Origin: Prochlorococcus marinus str. MIT 1214
GTDB lineage: Bacteria > Cyanobacteriota > Cyanobacteriia > PCC-6307 > Cyanobiaceae
DNA length: 64,000 bases
Assembly: GCF_027359355.1 (NCBI RefSeq)
Contig: NZ_CP114777.1
Location: 1,860,001-1,924,000, forward strand
Direction: 5' to 3'
This document shows, piece after piece, positions 1 to 9,231 of this stretch. The position numbers and the translations under genes were made by a program. Under the pieces are notes generated by a model. It ran no database searches. It saw only the letters and a list, made by a program, of their open reading frames with translations, and had not been told where the DNA came from. The first letter of the stretch is position 1. Each line of letters starts with the position of its first letter.

Positions 1-1091
1 TAAAAACCGAACATTGCGCTAATGCTCTGACCATAAATGGCAACATTTGATTCTTTAGCAGATGTAATGACTCCATCGACAAGCTTTTTCGTGAGAGCTT
101 CTAATTTTTCATAGGTACCTTGTTGCTTAAGTAGTTCAAGAGTTTTAATACCGGCTGTCATGGCAAGAGGATTACCGCTCAATGTACCGGCTTGATACAT
201 AGGACCAGAAGGCGAAACCATTGACATTATTTCTTTGCGACCTCCATAGGCTCCTACTGGAAGTCCTCCACCAATCACCTTCCCCATAGTGGTTAAATCT
301 GGAGTTACTCCAAAGCGCTCCTGGGCGCCTCCATAGCTGATTCGAAAGCCAGTCATTACTTCATCAAAAACTAAAAGAGCACCGTTCTCCTGCGTTACCT
401 CTCTCAACCCCTCTAAGAATCCTGGTTCAGGTGTAATGAAACCTGCATTTCCAACAACAGGCTCAAGGATGACTCCAGAAATCGCATCTGGGTTTTCAGC
501 AAAAAGCTCTTTTACAGCTTCAAGGTCGTTATAGGGCGCAGTAAGCGTATTGGCGGTTGTACTTCTTGGAACACCTGGTGAGTCTGGTAGACCAAGTGTT
601 GCTACTCCTGACCCTGCTTTCACTAAAAACATATCTGCATGCCCGTGATAGCACCCCTCGAACTTTATAACTTTATCCCTGCCTGTAAAGGCTCTCATTA
701 AACGAAGAACAGCCATACAAGCTTCTGTGCCGCTGTTAACAAAGCGAACCATCTCAACGCTTGGTACGGCATCTATTACCATTTCAGCAAGCTTATTCTC
801 GAGCACACAAGGTGCTCCGAAGCTCGTGCCTTTTTCAAGCGTTTCTTGAAGAGCTGAAATCACCTCTGGGTGTGCATGACCACAGATAGCAGGTCCCCAG
901 CTACCTACATAGTCGATGTATCTGTTTCCATCAACATCCCAGGCATAAGGACCCTTAACTCGATCGAAAACGATTGGATCCCCTTCAACTGATTTGAAAG
1001 CTCTTACAGGTGAACTGACTCCACCAGGCATTAAATTTTTGGCAGAGCCAAAAATTTCTTCAGATCTTTTTGTGTTCAACGCGTCTGTCAC
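1..1091 (-). CDS. hemL: Glutamate-1-semialdehyde 2,1-aminomutase, 3' end cut by window edge
   Basis: This PLP enzyme converts glutamate-1-semialdehyde to 5-aminolevulinate, the precursor of haem, chlorophyll and corrinoids. About 363 codons are visible and the C-terminus lies beyond position 1. I chose the GTG start at 1091 because it gives an N-terminus reading [20 protein letters not shown] followed by [12 protein letters not shown], typical of the family. The PLP-lysine motif [16 protein letters not shown] and the segment [12 protein letters not shown] are present. No frameshift is seen. It fits the other tetrapyrrole genes in the window (hemC, hemH, por, chlLNB). The identification is secure; only the end is missing. 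Confidence 0.95.
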   Translation of the reverse strand, partial: MTDALNTKRSEEIFGSAKNLMPGGVSSPVRAFKSVEGDPIVFDRVKGPYAWDVDGNRYIDYVGSWGPAICGHAHPEVISALQETLEKGTSFGAPCVLENKLAEMVIDAVPSVEMVRFVNSGTEACMAVLRLMRAFTGRDKVIKFEGCYHGHADMFLVKAGSGVATLGLPDSPGVPRSTTANTLTAPYNDLEAVKELFAENPDAISGVILEPVVGNAGFITPEPGFLEGLREVTQENGALLVFDEVMTGFRISYGGAQERFGVTPDLTTMGKVIGGGLPVGAYGGRKEIMSMVSPSGPMYQAGTLSGNPLAMTAGIKTLELLKQQGTYEKLEALTKKLVDGVITSAKESNVAIYGQSISAMFGF

Positions 1092-1360
1092 AGCACCTCA
1101 GCGAATGAGCTCATAAACACAGTCAGTCATAATGGCCTAAAAGTGACTGATTCGTCTAAATTTTTGAATCTGTTCAGTATCTGGTTATTTTTTTTTAATC
1201 TTTAATAGGTCTATCTTGAAAAATGACTTTAATCCTAAAAACAAGTGGCAGATTGACTTTTTTGGAGATAATGCACCTTGAATTCAAGGTTTTTTGGATA
1301 ATTGTAAATATTTGATTTGTTAATTCTGTGATGATTTGAAAATAGAAAAAACCTAATTTT
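1092..1360. other. 269-bp intergenic gap between hemL and xth
   Basis: The gap is AT-rich and holds the hemL upstream region and the 3' flank of xth. I see no convincing gene. Open frames on either strand are short, lack a ribosome-binding site, and have low-complexity composition. The only structured element is the palindrome with a T-run at 1275-1295, listed separately. Confidence 0.6.
1275..1295 (+). terminator. Hairpin plus T-run, terminator-like
   Basis: Bases 1275-1290 form a perfect palindrome (ACCTTG, loop AATT, CAAGGT) followed directly by six T. The polarity is plus strand, but both flanking genes are on the minus strand, so it would end an unannotated plus-strand transcript or be a chance palindrome. 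The stem is only 6 bp with a tetraloop. Confidence 0.35.
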
Positions 1361-2188
1361 TTAAAAGAAAAATTCATTTTTAACCTCTGATGGAGGCCAG
1401 CTAATGTCGACAACTACAGGCGCGTGATCACTGGGTTTCTCTTTAGATCTTGGCTCTCTGTCGATCCAACAACTATTGGCACAACTAAGAATATCCTCAG
1501 TTAAGTAAATATGATCTATGCGCCAACCCTTGTCTCTTTCCCAGGCTGAATGGCGATAATCCCACCAAGACCAATTTTTGTCACTGGGCTCAAAAATCCT
1601 GAAAACATCTTCTAATCTCTCTCCTAAAGCATCTCTAAGTAATTTCCTTTCTTTTGAAGAAGCCATAATGGATTCTTCATAATTACTTGGTGTATGTATA
1701 TCTCTATCTTCAGGGGCAATATTAAAGTCTCCTAATAAACATATAGGTGTATGGTTCGAATTAATTTTCCTTAGATAAACCTGTAGACATTCTATCCATT
1801 TTTCTTTATAAATAAACTTATCTGAATTTATAGATGATCCGTTTGGAACATAAACATTTATAATTCTAATATCATTTATTTCAGCGCTTATAATTCTTTT
1901 TTGTTCACTCAATATAGATAAATCTTTGTAGTCCGATATTACTTGATCAAAACCAATCTTTATATCATTAATTGGGAATCTACTTATTATTGCTACTCCA
2001 TTGTAAGACTTTTGCCCAGAGATTGAAACCTCATAGCCAAGGTTTGAAAAGATTTCGACTGGAAAAAATCGATCTTCTGTTTTGGTCTCTTGTAAGCAAA
2101 GAATGTCAATCTTGTTAGTGACTAGCCATTCTTTGACAAGATCTATTCTTGAACGAATAGAATTGACATTCCATGTTGCAACAAGCAA
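1361..2188 (-). CDS. xthA: Exodeoxyribonuclease III (AP endonuclease)
   Basis: This is an Mg-dependent AP endonuclease and 3'-5' exonuclease of the EEP superfamily for base-excision repair. The 275-residue length is normal. Family active-site residues are visible: N7 in TWNVNS, E34 in LQETK, Y113 in NVYVPNG, D154 and N156 in GDFN, D224/H225 in RIDHIY, and D253/H254 in SDHAPV. The ATG at 2188 gives the expected MLVATWNVNSIR start. It is a single gene with no close same-strand partner. Substrate preference (AP endonuclease versus exonuclease) cannot be told from the sequence. Confidence 0.95.
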   Translation of the reverse strand: MLVATWNVNSIRSRIDLVKEWLVTNKIDILCLQETKTEDRFFPVEIFSNLGYEVSISGQKSYNGVAIISRFPINDIKIGFDQVISDYKDLSILSEQKRIISAEINDIRIINVYVPNGSSINSDKFIYKEKWIECLQVYLRKINSNHTPICLLGDFNIAPEDRDIHTPSNYEESIMASSKERKLLRDALGERLEDVFRIFEPSDKNWSWWDYRHSAWERDKGWRIDHIYLTEDILSCANSCWIDREPRSKEKPSDHAPVVVDISWPPSEVKNEFFF

Positions 2189-2245
2189 GACTTTAAATTT
2201 TATTCCTTAAGTTATTATCATGTAAATTCAGACGAAAGTTTAGTT

Positions 2246-2581
2246 TTGAGCCAAACTGCACGTTTTGTTAATGGTCAATTCTTGTTGGTTTTAACTTGTC
2301 TAACACCAATTTTAATTTCGGGAGTTCGGGTTATTTCTTCTTTAAGAACAATAAGAATATCGGAGGTGAAAAATTATTCAACTGATGAGAAAAGAGATAT
2401 TTACAGTACTTTTGATACAGAAGATCAAATTGATCAAGGTTTACCAATAGATCCATTTGATTTGATGAACCGTCTAAAACAAGTAGGAGCGATGAATAAT
2501 GCTACAACTCCATCAGATGCTCTGGATGAGGCTCTCAATGCATTTGATCAGTCAGAGTATGAAAATGTCCCAAATGAATAA
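2246..2581 (+). CDS. Small membrane-anchored protein, unknown function
   Basis: I do not recognise this 111-residue protein. It starts with TTG at 2246. Residues 11-32 are strongly hydrophobic and could be a signal anchor. The rest is acidic and polar (many D, E, N and Q), with no Cys pair or obvious motif. It lies 57 bp from the divergent xth start, so the two may share a promoter region. It precedes another unknown gene by 69 bp on the same strand. Coding is supported by length and composition in an otherwise filled region, not by a known family. Confidence 0.65.
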   Translation: MSQTARFVNGQFLLVLTCLTPILISGVRVISSLRTIRISEVKNYSTDEKRDIYSTFDTEDQIDQGLPIDPFDLMNRLKQVGAMNNATTPSDALDEALNAFDQSEYENVPNE

Positions 2582-2650
2582 AATCACAATAGTATTTGTA
2601 GGATTTTGGTAAATTTAAGATTGGTCACTAATGACTTATTTATTAAATAG

Positions 2651-3298
2651 ATGCAGAACCATCCAATCCCCTCGGTCACTGATCCATTGCAATACCGAGC
2701 AATTGGATTAGTTAGAGGCATTTATGAGCCTCAAGATGACGATACCTTTACTCGTGGAGCTCTTATTGATTCGAAAGGAAATGAAATAGATTCAGTTGTC
2801 CTCGGGAGAGTCATAACATTGATTCGTAATCACGTACCGCTTGAAAAACCTCACCTTTGGGTGGTTTATCCAAGATGTAGAAACAATCAAAATCTTCATT
2901 TGCAAATCACAGGTATTTGGGAACCAAGTACTTTAAAAAAAAATCTTGTGGGGAGCGAGGGATTGAATGAAACTTCAACTTTGAAAGCTGATTCTGATGA
3001 TTTATTGGAAGGTGATGATTATTTTTCAATCAGAGGCGAATTGATTTTTACTAAGCCAGAAGAAAAGGAGGTGGTTATAAAAATTCGTCAAAAGCCAAGA
3101 AATCAGCAAAAAAAAGCATTACCTTTCAAAATAAATCTTAAAGGTGAGGTACCTATTAATTACTTAAAACATTTTATTAGTTTTGATGTTCGTCGTGTTG
3201 ACTATCAACTTTTGGTTGAGGATTTTCAAATAGTAGGACCTCTTACTCAACAAAAAATAAAAAATAAAAGTAAAAAAATTATAAAAAATAAAAACTAG
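2651..3298 (+). CDS. Conserved cyanobacterial-type hypothetical protein
   Basis: This 215-residue soluble protein has no signal peptide or membrane segment. The N-terminal half (YRAIGLVRGIYEP, then LWVVYPRC) looks like a folded beta-rich domain that I believe occurs in other cyanobacteria, although I cannot name a function. The C-terminus, from about residue 195, is lysine- and asparagine-rich low complexity (KIKNKSKKIIKNKN) and may be a disordered basic tail. It starts with ATG at 2651 and lies 67 bp before larC on the same strand. Confidence 0.75.
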   Translation: MQNHPIPSVTDPLQYRAIGLVRGIYEPQDDDTFTRGALIDSKGNEIDSVVLGRVITLIRNHVPLEKPHLWVVYPRCRNNQNLHLQITGIWEPSTLKKNLVGSEGLNETSTLKADSDDLLEGDDYFSIRGELIFTKPEEKEVVIKIRQKPRNQQKKALPFKINLKGEVPINYLKHFISFDVRRVDYQLLVEDFQIVGPLTQQKIKNKSKKIIKNKN

Positions 3299-3365
3299 TC
3301 TTATTCTAAAAAAAAATCATAAAAATGTATTCTATCTGTAAAACTGATTATATATTTAAGATTAA

Positions 3366-4592
3366 ATGAAATCTATTTTTATTGATTGTAGCCTTGGAAT
3401 AGCTGGAGATATGCTCGCATCTGCATTATTAGATTTGGGTGTTCCACAATCTATTTTCTTGGATAACTTAGTAAGTTTAAATATAGATAAAAATTATGAT
3501 CTACAATTTAAGGAGGGAGATAGTAAAGGTATAAAAGGAATTGTCTGTAAAAAAAATAAGACTCAATTGCATGAATTACCTAGAAGTCTTAAAGAAATAA
3601 AAAATTTACTTCTTGATTCAAACCTGAATGATTATGTGAAGAAAAAATCTATAAAGGTTTTTGAAATTCTTGCGCAAGCAGAAGCAATTGTTCATGGGAA
3701 TGAAATCTCAGATGTTCATTTTCATGAACTAGGTTCAATGGATTCCATACTTGATATTGTTAATGTTTGCTCCGCTATAGACTTTTTAAAGCCAGACCAG
3801 ATTTATTTTTCAAATCCACCTTCCGGAAAAGGAATCGTATCCACTTCTCATGGCCCTCTGCCTGTTCCGGTACCTACAGTTCTAGAGATTGCGAGGCAAA
3901 ATAAAATCCCATTAACGGTGCTTGATGATAAATATTTTGGTGAAATAACAACCCCTACTGGTATCGCATTGATAGCAAGTTTTATAGATAAGTTTGGTCA
4001 ACCAGATAAAATAAATATTAAAAAGATTGGTATTGGCTTAGGAAGTAAAAATATTTCTCGACCTAATTTCTTACGAGTTCTGCTAATAGATATGAATAAC
4101 GATAATAAAGAAAATAATAACAAACCTATTTATGAGACTATAATTTCCCAGGAGGCCTGGATAGACGATTCCACTCCAGAAGATATTGTAATTTTAATTG
4201 AAAGATTGAGAGATGCAGGTGCTATAGATGTGGTTTGTTATTCGGTTGATATGAAAAAAAATAGAAAAGGTATATGTATAAAAGCTATTCTCTATCCCAA
4301 TCATCAAGATTTAATGAGAGAAGTTTGGTTTAATTATAGTACAACAATTGGAATTAGAGAAAATAAGATTAGCCGGTGGATACTTCCAAGAAGAACAGCG
4401 AGCCACAAAACTAAATTTGGGACAGTTAATGTTAAACAAGTAATGAGACCAAATGGTCATAGTTCAATAAAAATAGAACATAATGATTTGACTAAAATAA
4501 CTTTGAATACAGGGCTTCCTATAGAAGAGATTCGTCAGAAAATATTTATAGAATTATCTGATTTTTATGAATTAGATGATTGCTCCTACTGA
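3366..4592 (+). CDS. larC: LarC-type nickel insertion protein (DUF111)
   Basis: LarC family proteins insert nickel into the pyridinium pincer cofactor of lactate racemase-like enzymes in a CTP-dependent way. The 408-residue length fits. Visible motifs are the N-terminal DCSLGIAGDMLASALLDLG, a His-rich VHFHELGSMDSILD with H118, H120 and E121, and GIGLGSKN. In Lactobacillus plantarum larC is read by programmed frameshift; here it is one uninterrupted frame. No larB, larE or larA lies in the window, so the client enzyme is unknown. The stop overlaps the next start in TGATG, suggesting translational coupling to the membrane protein downstream. Confidence 0.85.
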   Translation: MKSIFIDCSLGIAGDMLASALLDLGVPQSIFLDNLVSLNIDKNYDLQFKEGDSKGIKGIVCKKNKTQLHELPRSLKEIKNLLLDSNLNDYVKKKSIKVFEILAQAEAIVHGNEISDVHFHELGSMDSILDIVNVCSAIDFLKPDQIYFSNPPSGKGIVSTSHGPLPVPVPTVLEIARQNKIPLTVLDDKYFGEITTPTGIALIASFIDKFGQPDKINIKKIGIGLGSKNISRPNFLRVLLIDMNNDNKENNNKPIYETIISQEAWIDDSTPEDIVILIERLRDAGAIDVVCYSVDMKKNRKGICIKAILYPNHQDLMREVWFNYSTTIGIRENKISRWILPRRTASHKTKFGTVNVKQVMRPNGHSSIKIEHNDLTKITLNTGLPIEEIRQKIFIELSDFYELDDCSY

Positions 4593-5551
4593 TGCTGAAT
4601 TTTAATAAGTTTAAAAGAAATAATCGTTTGTTTGAAATGGTCTCTAAAATTAACATGAAACTTGTTATCACATTAATTTGTTTTGCCTTCCTTGGGAATT
4701 CAATATATGGAAACTTTGAGTCTTTATTATCTCAGAGGATTAATACTCAAGATATATTATTACTATTATGGGGAATCATTTTTAGTTTTTTAAGTATAAT
4801 TATTAATGCTTATGCATGGAAGCTTTTAATCCATAACATTGGTTGTAATGTTAATAAGTTGAATATATTAAAACTATTTTTATCTACAAATATATATAAA
4901 TATTTGCCAGGAGGAATATGGCATTTTGTATCTAGATATAATACATTGCGGTTAGAGCTTTCAAATGAAAAATCAATTGAATCTATTTTATTAGAACCAA
5001 TTTTAATGCTAGTTGCAGGATGTATTTTTATACCTTTTAGAGGTTTTAATGTATCTATTTATATACTTTGCTGGTCATCTACGTTAGTCTTTATACCTGT
5101 ATTTAGAAATTTTCTGATCAAAAAGGTGAAGGTAATTAAGGCATCAGTTTTTACTAATAATGATAAAATTAAATATAGAGATTTATCGCATAAGACTCAA
5201 ATTATTTCAATAAGTATGTTCTATCCTTATAAGCCACTATTTGTAGAGATTGTATTTGTTTACTTCCGCTTTCTGGGCTTTTTATGTTGCATAAATGCAT
5301 TCTCTATTGGGTCATTAATTTCTCAAGGTGAATTAATATCTACTTTTTCCTTGGCATGGATTATTGGCCTTATAGTCCCAGCAGCACCAGGAGGTTTAGG
5401 AGTATTTGAATCTGTGATTCTATTTGGCCTTGGCTCACATTTGCCAGAGGGACCTCTTTTGGCTTCATTGCTTTGCTATCGCCTAGTTTCAACAATTTCT
5501 GATGTATTCGCAGCTTTGATTTATCCAGTTAAAAAATTACTTAAAGTTTAA
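4592..5551 (+). CDS. UPF0104 / LPG-synthase-TM-like integral membrane protein
   Basis: This is a multi-spanning membrane protein of about 319 residues with six or more hydrophobic segments. It resembles the transmembrane domain shared by UPF0104 proteins and lysylphosphatidylglycerol synthases. The conserved-looking motif PAAPGGLGVFESVIL lies near residues 263-277 and PGGIWHF is further upstream. I chose ATG at 4592, whose A is the last base of the larC TGA; a TTG at 4580 is also open. The catalytic C-terminal domain of true MprF enzymes is absent, so lipid aminoacylation should not be assumed. A transport or flippase role is possible. Confidence 0.75.
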   Translation: MLNFNKFKRNNRLFEMVSKINMKLVITLICFAFLGNSIYGNFESLLSQRINTQDILLLLWGIIFSFLSIIINAYAWKLLIHNIGCNVNKLNILKLFLSTNIYKYLPGGIWHFVSRYNTLRLELSNEKSIESILLEPILMLVAGCIFIPFRGFNVSIYILCWSSTLVFIPVFRNFLIKKVKVIKASVFTNNDKIKYRDLSHKTQIISISMFYPYKPLFVEIVFVYFRFLGFLCCINAFSIGSLISQGELISTFSLAWIIGLIVPAAPGGLGVFESVILFGLGSHLPEGPLLASLLCYRLVSTISDVFAALIYPVKKLLKV

Positions 5552-5560
5552 ATATCTATG

Positions 5561-7147
5561 TTAGTTATCTCTATTGTTTAAGCTTGGTATTAAGGCTAAA
5601 GATGCTATTAACCCCAGACCAATTATTATTAGTGAAGGTAATATTGATTCTGCTAATCTTTCATCTCCTGCATATTGAAATATTCGTACTGAAAGCGTAT
5701 CAAAATCAAATGGTCTTAATATAAAAGTAAGTGGTAATTCCTTTATTGTGTCAACAAAAACAAGAATTATACCTACCAACATAGGCCCTTTGAGAAGTGG
5801 TAAATGTATTTTGAGAAGGACCTCTGACCAGTTCTTCCCAAGATTTATGGCTGCATTATCTATATTTGGTGAAATTCTCTCAAAGCCAGCATCAAGACCA
5901 CCTTTTGAAACAGCTATGAATCGAATGCTATAACCCCAGATTAGTAAGCTTAATATGTTTATTTGCCAGATACTTCCTTTAAGGGAAAGAAGAGCAAGGG
6001 CTAAAACAGAGCCAGGTATTGCATAGCCAATACTGGACAAGAAGGTCAATATATTGAGCCATTGATTATTTTGCCATCTCTTGGAAATTGACAAAATCAA
6101 TGATATAAATATCGTTATTAATGAAACAAGTAAGGCTAAACTAAAGCTTCTAATAGTTAATCCAATTAAATCTGTATTGAATCCTTGATTCATTTGATCA
6201 ATATTTATTATTGCCCATACAAATGGAATGCCCAACGTAAACATTGGAGGGATAAAGGTTATAACTTGAGCAAGGCATAGATTTACACCTTTTAATTCCC
6301 ATTTTGGTGAGTCTCCACTACTTATTCCGTCTGTCCATCGTTTACTTCTTTCTCTTGATTTGCGTTCAATTGCAACTAATAGAAAAACTAAAATGAGGCT
6401 AAATAAGGCAAGAGCAATTGCACCTGAAGGCTCACCTTCCTCTACCCAACTCTCAAGTATTCCAGCTGAAATACTTGGAATATTTAAAAGTTGAACGGCA
6501 CCTAACTCATTTATGATTTCCATCGCCATTAAAGCTAACCCAGCAGTAATCGAGGGAAGTGCTATTGGCAGAGATATTCTAAAAAAACTTTGCCAAGGAT
6601 CTATCCCAAGAGTTCTGCATGCCTCAATTTGTTTTCTACAACCTTTGTCAAAACTTTCTGAACTTAGTAGAAATACATATGGATAGGTTGTGAATGCCAT
6701 TATTACGACACCCCACAACATACCGGTTACTCTGATGGAATTTATGCTGCCGAGGTCAATGAGTGTAGCTGCTAAAAGATAAGCTGGAGTTGCGAAAGGA
6801 ATTAGTTGGCAAACTCTAAGAATTTTTCTCCCTTTGAAATGGCAATTGGCTAGAATCCAACCATTAGTTACTCCTAAAAATCCTCCTAGAGTTAGAGAAA
6901 GAATCAATAATATTAGCGTTCCTTTTATTTCACTAAGATTGTATGTGGTTAAATAAATAGAACCTTTTTGAATACCAGATAAACCTTCTATTACGAGAGT
7001 AAATAACGGCCATAAAATAAAAAATGTTAATAGGATTACTAAGTACTTTAATATGTAACGACTATTATTTAATACCATTAGATTATAGATGGTTTTAACA
7101 TTTTTTTCTTTTTTGAAGTTCTTTATGGTGGATTTAATGTTGTTCAA
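5561..7147 (-). CDS. futB: Iron(III) ABC transporter permease, two fused halves
   Basis: This 528-residue inner-membrane permease has about 12 membrane segments and two EAA loops: EACRTLG to ISLP at residues 175-194, and a second around NAAINLGKNWSEVLLKIHLP in the C-terminal half. That tandem layout matches FbpB/FutB-type ferric iron permeases, with thiamine or other-ion permeases as alternatives. The binding protein and ATPase are not in the window. It is the last gene of a four-gene minus-strand run (yjbQ, phhB, COG0523 GTPase, permease) with 27 bp to its upstream neighbour, which suggests a metal-related operon. Confidence 0.85.
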   Translation of the reverse strand: MNNIKSTIKNFKKEKNVKTIYNLMVLNNSRYILKYLVILLTFFILWPLFTLVIEGLSGIQKGSIYLTTYNLSEIKGTLILLILSLTLGGFLGVTNGWILANCHFKGRKILRVCQLIPFATPAYLLAATLIDLGSINSIRVTGMLWGVVIMAFTTYPYVFLLSSESFDKGCRKQIEACRTLGIDPWQSFFRISLPIALPSITAGLALMAMEIINELGAVQLLNIPSISAGILESWVEEGEPSGAIALALFSLILVFLLVAIERKSRERSKRWTDGISSGDSPKWELKGVNLCLAQVITFIPPMFTLGIPFVWAIINIDQMNQGFNTDLIGLTIRSFSLALLVSLITIFISLILSISKRWQNNQWLNILTFLSSIGYAIPGSVLALALLSLKGSIWQINILSLLIWGYSIRFIAVSKGGLDAGFERISPNIDNAAINLGKNWSEVLLKIHLPLLKGPMLVGIILVFVDTIKELPLTFILRPFDFDTLSVRIFQYAGDERLAESILPSLIIIGLGLIASLALIPSLNNRDN

Positions 7148-7174
7148 TTTATTCTTAAATTTTATATCTTTTGA

Positions 7175-8197
7175 TTATTTGTCAATACATGCATTCATTT
7201 GAGAGAGTATTTTCTTTTTATCTAATTCTTTTCCAATAAAGACAAGTTGATTATTTCTTTCTTCTCCCCATTCACTATCTTCAATAGAAATTCTTTTACC
7301 AGCGAGGTGAAAGACATGTCTTCTTTCGCTTTCGCTGAACCAAAGGATCCCCTTTGCTCTGAAAACATTACTTTTTAATTGATTATCTAGAAAATATTGG
7401 AATTTTCTAAGAGAGAAAGGTTCTTTAGTTTGAAAAGATACAGAAAGAAAATCTTCAATTTTATTATCTTCTTCTGAGTCAACATGTTCATGAGAGTGAT
7501 CATGAGAGTGATCATGAGAGTGATCATGAACTGCTTCTTTTTGATTTTTTAGATCAGTTTCAAATAGACCCACACTTAATAATAGATTAAGAGGAATATT
7601 TCCTTTAATACTTTTTAAAATCCTCACATCATTTTTTATTTCTTTTAACTTGCTTATGGTTTCTTCTATATTTTTATTGGTTACTAAATCACATTTGTTT
7701 AGGAGTAAAATATCACCATAGATTACCTGGGATCTTCCTATTGAACTTTCTAAAGCAACATCATTAAAGTTCTCAGCATCAATAAGAGTTATAATAGAGT
7801 CTAATCTTGTTTGATCTCTTAATTCACTTCCAAGTAATGTCATTGCAACTGGAAGAGGATCGGCTAATCCTGTCGTTTCAATAATAATATAGTCTAAGTT
7901 CTTGTTGACATTGATTAACTTTTCTATTGCTTCTACTAACTCACCATTTATAGAACAACAAATACATCCATTACTTAGTTCTATCATTTCTTCTTCAGTT
8001 TTAATTATTAAGTCATTATCAATTCCTATTTCACCAAATTCGTTAACTAATACAGCTGTCTTTATACCTTTCTGATTAGTAAGGATATGATTTAATAAAG
8101 TTGTTTTTCCTGATCCTAAAAATCCTGATATAATTGTAATAGGAATAATAGTTTTGGAAACAATATTTTCTTGAACATTAGATTCACTTGTGTCCAT
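7175..8197 (-). CDS. CobW/COG0523 GTPase, candidate zinc metallochaperone
   Basis: This is a G3E-family GTPase of 340 residues. The P-loop GFLGSGKTT spans 25-33. The metal-binding signature C78-I-C80-C81 (GCICC) follows. ETTGLADP is at 107-114 and the base-recognition motif NKCD at 167-170. A His/Asp-rich stretch at 224-238, made by a 12-bp tandem repeat, separates the GTPase from the CobW C-terminal domain. COG0523 proteins deliver metals, often zinc. A role in cobalamin synthesis is the older annotation and less likely here. It sits 25 bp after a PCD-like gene and before an iron permease. Confidence 0.9.
   Translation of the reverse strand: MDTSESNVQENIVSKTIIPITIISGFLGSGKTTLLNHILTNQKGIKTAVLVNEFGEIGIDNDLIIKTEEEMIELSNGCICCSINGELVEAIEKLINVNKNLDYIIIETTGLADPLPVAMTLLGSELRDQTRLDSIITLIDAENFNDVALESSIGRSQVIYGDILLLNKCDLVTNKNIEETISKLKEIKNDVRILKSIKGNIPLNLLLSVGLFETDLKNQKEAVHDHSHDHSHDHSHEHVDSEEDNKIEDFLSVSFQTKEPFSLRKFQYFLDNQLKSNVFRAKGILWFSESERRHVFHLAGKRISIEDSEWGEERNNQLVFIGKELDKKKILSQMNACIDK
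7489..7529. repeat. 12-bp tandem repeat coding a His-Asp-His-Ser run
   Basis: The unit CATGAGAGTGAT occurs three times without error (7489-7500, 7501-7512, 7513-7524), followed by a partial copy. On the minus strand it encodes repeated HDHS in the COG0523 GTPase. Perfect DNA identity suggests recent slippage, so the histidine count may vary between strains. Confidence 0.95.
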
Positions 8198-8222
8198 TTT
8201 AATCGAAGTAAGTAATGATACA

Positions 8223-8510
8223 TTAGGTATTGATTAATTTATCAATAGACTCAGCAAGCTTGATATCGTTAGTAGTAATTCCACCTTTGTCATGAGTAGT
8301 TAGATTGATTTTAACTTTATTATATGTATTCTGCCAATCAGGATGATGATTCATCTTTTCAGATATAAGAGCGACTTTGCTCATAAAGCCAAAAGCATCA
8401 ATGAAATTATCAAATTTAAATTCTCTCTTTATCGTTTTATTATCTATTATCCAAGAAGGATTCTTTTCTATAAAATAATCTAGTTGATGTTTTTCTAATA
8501 AGGATGTCAT
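8223..8510 (-). CDS. phhB: Pterin-4a-carbinolamine dehydratase-like protein
   Basis: This 95-residue protein has the PCD/DCoH signature EKMNHHPDW, with H55, H56 and P57, and a second histidine at H73 in LTTHDKGG. In organisms with phenylalanine hydroxylase the family recycles oxidised pterin. Cyanobacteria generally lack that enzyme, so the role may instead be in molybdopterin or folate metabolism or regulation. The location between yjbQ (19 bp) and a COG0523 GTPase (25 bp) matches a known tendency of PCD-like and COG0523 genes to cluster. The function is uncertain but the family is secure. Confidence 0.9.
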   Translation of the reverse strand: MTSLLEKHQLDYFIEKNPSWIIDNKTIKREFKFDNFIDAFGFMSKVALISEKMNHHPDWQNTYNKVKINLTTHDKGGITTNDIKLAESIDKLINT

Positions 8511-8529
8511 GAGTTTTTTATATTTAATT

Positions 8530-8991
8530 CTAATTTAAATCAAAATCACCAATAGCATGCAATTGTAATGACCTTGATTTATTTGATGTTCTATGTTCCC
8601 ATATATAGATTCCTTGCCATAAGCCTATTTTTAATTCACCATCAACAACACTAAAGCTTAAATTATTTGAAGTAAGCATTGTTCTGATATGAGCAGGCAT
8701 ATCGTCTAACCCTTCTTGTGAATGAAGATATTCTATTTTTTTACTACTTCTGTCAATAGGATAAAATCCCTGCTCTGGGACAATAGCTTTCATGTATGCT
8801 GATAGGTCTTTTAGAACATTAATATCCGCATTTTCATTTATAATTAAACTACAGCTTGTATGCTTTAGAAAAATAAGAAGTATTCCTTTTTGAAATTTTT
8901 TATATTGGATCCAATCATTAATGTCTTTTGTAATATCAGTAAAACCTTGTCCCTTCGTTTCAAAATCTAAAGTTGATAAAATCTGTTCCAT
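8530..8991 (-). CDS. yjbQ: YjbQ/UPF0047 family protein
   Basis: This 153-residue single-domain protein has the family motif [13 protein letters not shown] in the first half and [12 protein letters not shown] near the C-terminus, covering the conserved histidines. Some members can replace thiamine-phosphate synthase in Escherichia coli at a low level, but the physiological reaction is not settled. It is the first gene of the minus-strand run yjbQ-phhB-COG0523-permease. The AT-rich 240-bp region upstream (8992-9231), shared with the divergent carboxypeptidase, should hold the operon promoter. I could not pick a specific promoter there. Confidence 0.9.
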   Translation of the reverse strand: MEQILSTLDFETKGQGFTDITKDINDWIQYKKFQKGILLIFLKHTSCSLIINENADINVLKDLSAYMKAIVPEQGFYPIDRSSKKIEYLHSQEGLDDMPAHIRTMLTSNNLSFSVVDGELKIGLWQGIYIWEHRTSNKSRSLQLHAIGDFDLN

Positions 8992-9231
8992 TACTAATAA
9001 ACTGTTTGACCTGACTTTATTAAATACTAACAGGTTTTTTCCTTTTCTATTAAGTTAAAGTATTTTGTATCCGATCGTATGAAAAAATATATAACCTTTT
9101 TGATTTTTAAATAATGAAAAAATGAAAAATCTAATTAAGAACTTATGATTTAAATTATTTTAAATTGATCAAATATTGATCTATTTTCATCAATTGGATA
9201 TTAGAATTACACAAATATCAAATGGAATACG

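Noticed and set aside
1195-1413. 72-codon minus-strand frame overlapping the end of xth
   Set aside because: It overlaps a secure gene, reads as low-complexity AT-rich sequence, and has no ribosome-binding site.
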